Source of the DNA: Planctomycetaceae bacterium
GTDB lineage: Bacteria > Planctomycetota > Planctomycetia > Pirellulales > Pirellulaceae
Direction: 5' to 3'
Length of the DNA stretch: 6,688 nt
Assembly: GCA_002705165.1 (NCBI GenBank)
Contig: PAJC01000127.1
Span: 1 to 6,688, forward strand
In this document: one piece after another, positions 5,126 to 6,688 of the stretch
How positions within the stretch are numbered: position 1 is the first letter of the stretch
Layout: each line of letters opens with the position of its first letter
The notes under the pieces: model-generated
What the model was told of the DNA's origin: nothing
Seen by the model: only the letters and a program-made list of their open reading frames with translations
The model's database searches: none
Translations under genes and position numbers: made by a program

Positions 5126-6688
5126 TTAAGGTTGAAGTTTTATAAGACTGGATTTTACCTTGCCCACAACTTCGGCGCTCATATTGGTTCCGGTTAACTC
5201 CAGAAGCGCCAAGTTTATAATCGTCTCCAGATCCGCTGCCGCTTGATCGGTTACCACCGTTCCTGTGAGATATAGCACGGTTAGAGTTGACTTCCCTGCG
5301 AGGAACTTCACTGCCTTATCCGTGACCTTTGTATTAGCAAGGTCCAGTAACTCCAGATTATCCAATTCAGATAACACTTCTACTGAATCGTCGGTAATTT
5401 TTGTCCCGTCAAGCATCACTTCACGCAATCCCGATAGCGACCGAAATAACGCAATGCTCTTATCGCTAATTGAACAGCCCGTGACATCAAGCCAGGTAAG
5501 GTTCTGCTGCCCTAGAAGATTGGCAAGACCCATATCTGTTACCTCTCCGTGAGCAGCGCAAAATGCCTGCAATTTGGTATTTGGACGAAGACGACTTAGG
5601 TCTTCATCATTGATGACCAAAAATTCACGATACTCTTTATCAAATTGCTCATAAGCGACGCGGGATAATTGCGATAAAGAACCGGCAGTATCCGTTTTCG
5701 TATAGATCTTCCGAAGCAACTCAAAGAATGCCGGGCGGTACCGACCCTTCTTTCCGTCAAGAAGAAAATGTGCCAATCCACTACATTGTGAATAGAGGGG
5801 CACAATCTTTGGGTGGGCAACGAGCTCCTGCCTGCCTAATGTGGTGAGTTGTGCAAGCGGTTCATAGGATTGATTGACTAACGTATTAAAGCGTGCAAAC
5901 TGCAGACGCTTTGATTCGAATCCTCCAAGCGTCGCAAACCGGCCGAAATCCTGCAACGATTCCATATAAGTCGCTACACCTTCAATGGCCCAAATATTTT
6001 GCTCTTCAGCCACGTTTTGAAGGGCTGGCCCCAATTCGTAAAACAGCTGATGAGCTACTTCATGGAGCCATGGATTAGAGACTGTCTTACCGAGGTGTAA
6101 AAACGATGTTTTCGTCGGAGCATAGTAATATCCGGATGAATTTTGATTACTGCTCGTCCTTTGCAGAAAGAATTGCTGGTACTCGTCTTCCTGAGAAAAT
6201 AAGACGATTCGATGAACACGCTTGTTGTATAACGGAGCCGTTTCACCCGCCAACCTCTGCTTCAATGCCGACGTGTTGCACCAGAATTCAACAAATGCTT
6301 GCTGCCATACCGAATACATTGTTTCGAGTTCCCGCGCCAACTTGACCCCCTGAACCGCCGTGGCGTTGGTGGTAATCTCGAAATGAGCCGTCTTCACGGT
6401 ATGATAGCCACCCGCAGTCCACCCGGTTAACGGAAATGCCTTCTTACCCCGGACAGCCGTGGGGCGCAATTGCAAAACGGTCGAATCGGAATATCCCAAA
6501 ATCCTACGCGCCTGAAGATGACGATGATTTTCATGAAGTACCCTATGCAGTAGGCGATAGGCATCCGATCCATCTTTTAAACTTAGTGCCTGCTGGTAAA
6601 GACGCTCAGCCTCTGACTTGCGAATATCTGTAAACCTCTGATACCAAAACTTTTGTAGTTGAGGAGCGTTTCCTAATGGTCGGTGATG
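5126..6688 (-). CDS. DUF1570-like HExxH metalloprotease-type protein with C-terminal leucine-rich repeats, N terminus cut by window edge
   Basis: The frame is open from the TAA at 5126-5128 to the right edge, giving 520 residues without a true start. A TTG at 6499 could be taken as a start, but the 63 residues before it look coding: a helical AERLYQQALSLKDGSDAYRLL segment leads into HLQARRILGY, a pattern common in planctomycete proteins of this type. In the 520-residue numbering a domain at about 95-355 contains the gluzincin-like site HEVAHQLF (H209, E210, H213) and, 23 residues on, E236 in WAIEGVATYME. This is the HExxH...E arrangement expected of a zinc peptidase and resembles the DUF1570 group. 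Residues 372-515 form six 24-residue leucine-rich repeats, a likely protein-binding surface. The pre-domain may be TPR-like. Export is plausible, but the signal-peptide region is outside the window. The creatininase-family gene follows 34 bases downstream. Peptidase activity is inferred from the motif; substrate and partners are unknown. Confidence 0.88.
   Translation of the reverse strand, partial: HHRPLGNAPQLQKFWYQRFTDIRKSEAERLYQQALSLKDGSDAYRLLHRVLHENHRHLQARRILGYSDSTVLQLRPTAVRGKKAFPLTGWTAGGYHTVKTAHFEITTNATAVQGVKLARELETMYSVWQQAFVEFWCNTSALKQRLAGETAPLYNKRVHRIVLFSQEDEYQQFFLQRTSSNQNSSGYYYAPTKTSFLHLGKTVSNPWLHEVAHQLFYELGPALQNVAEEQNIWAIEGVATYMESLQDFGRFATLGGFESKRLQFARFNTLVNQSYEPLAQLTTLGRQELVAHPKIVPLYSQCSGLAHFLLDGKKGRYRPAFFELLRKIYTKTDTAGSLSQLSRVAYEQFDKEYREFLVINDEDLSRLRPNTKLQAFCAAHGEVTDMGLANLLGQQNLTWLDVTGCSISDKSIALFRSLSGLREVMLDGTKITDDSVEVLSELDNLELLDLANTKVTDKAVKFLAGKSTLTVLYLTGTVVTDQAAADLETIINLALLELTGTNMSAEVVGKVKSSLIKLQP
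5144..5575 (-). repeat. Six tandem 24-residue leucine-rich repeats (protein level)
   Basis: The C-terminal 144 residues before the final five divide into six units of exactly 24 residues (72 bases each) with no gaps. The approximate pattern is x-L-x-x-L-x-L-x-G-T-x-(I/V)-T-D-x-x-(V/A)-x-x-L-x-x-L-x. The best units read LDGTKITDDSVEVL, LANTKVTDKAVKFL and LTGTVVTDQAAADL. The first unit (about residues 372-395) is the most degenerate at its start, and the last loses the T-D pair. The T-x-(I/V)-T-D form is the variant common in planctomycete LRR proteins. The units are similar in protein only, not as DNA, so this is an old array and not a recent expansion. Confidence 0.85.

Noticed and set aside
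6106..6633. Plus-strand frames opposite the metalloprotease-LRR gene
   Set aside because: The minus-strand frame is continuously open with HExxH and LRR motifs through or beyond this region; the plus-strand frames are short and have no domains.
1..6688. CRISPR arrays, tRNA genes, insertion sequences, attachment sites, phage or defence genes
   Set aside because: I saw no direct-repeat arrays, tRNA-like cloverleaf sequence, transposase motifs or terminal inverted repeats on either strand; the region reads as ordinary chromosomal genes.

Overview
The window looks like a piece of chromosome from a planctomycete (Planctomycetota) of moderate GC content. This is inferred from the style of the proteins: a Gfo/Idh/MocA oxidoreductase tail, a TIM-barrel sugar phosphate isomerase/epimerase beginning [16 protein letters not shown], a creatininase-family hydrolase, and a HExxH protein of the DUF1570 type fused to 24-residue leucine-rich repeats. 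No rRNA or other taxonomic marker is present, so this assignment is an inference.

Layout. Positions 1-122 hold the last 39 codons of a Gfo/Idh/MocA-type oxidoreductase (+). A complete FabH-type ketoacyl synthase (176-1237, +) and a complete M3-family oligoendopeptidase F (1286-3097, +) follow at short spacing and may be co-transcribed with it. A 133-base AT-rich gap with a strong ribosome binding site leads into a complete sugar phosphate isomerase/epimerase (3231-4226, +). A perfect 12-bp stem at 4250-4287 then separates this rightward block from a leftward block and probably terminates transcription from both sides. The leftward block is a creatininase-family amidohydrolase (4312-5091, -), preceded 34 bases upstream by a large metalloprotease-like/LRR protein (5126 to the right edge, -). 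The reading frame of that last gene stays open to base 6688, so its start lies outside the window.

How the genes relate. The oxidoreductase and the isomerase/epimerase belong to families that planctomycetes use heavily for handling sugars and sugar derivatives, but no shared substrate can be read from the sequence. FabH and the M3 peptidase look like housekeeping enzymes (fatty-acid initiation, cytosolic peptide turnover). The DUF1570-like/LRR protein and the creatininase homologue form a probable two-gene operon of unknown role. There are no tRNAs, rRNAs, CRISPR arrays, insertion sequences or phage genes, and no gene-free stretch exceeds 300 bases. I see no clear new biological system. The least ordinary item is the metalloprotease-LRR fusion and its pairing with the creatininase homologue.
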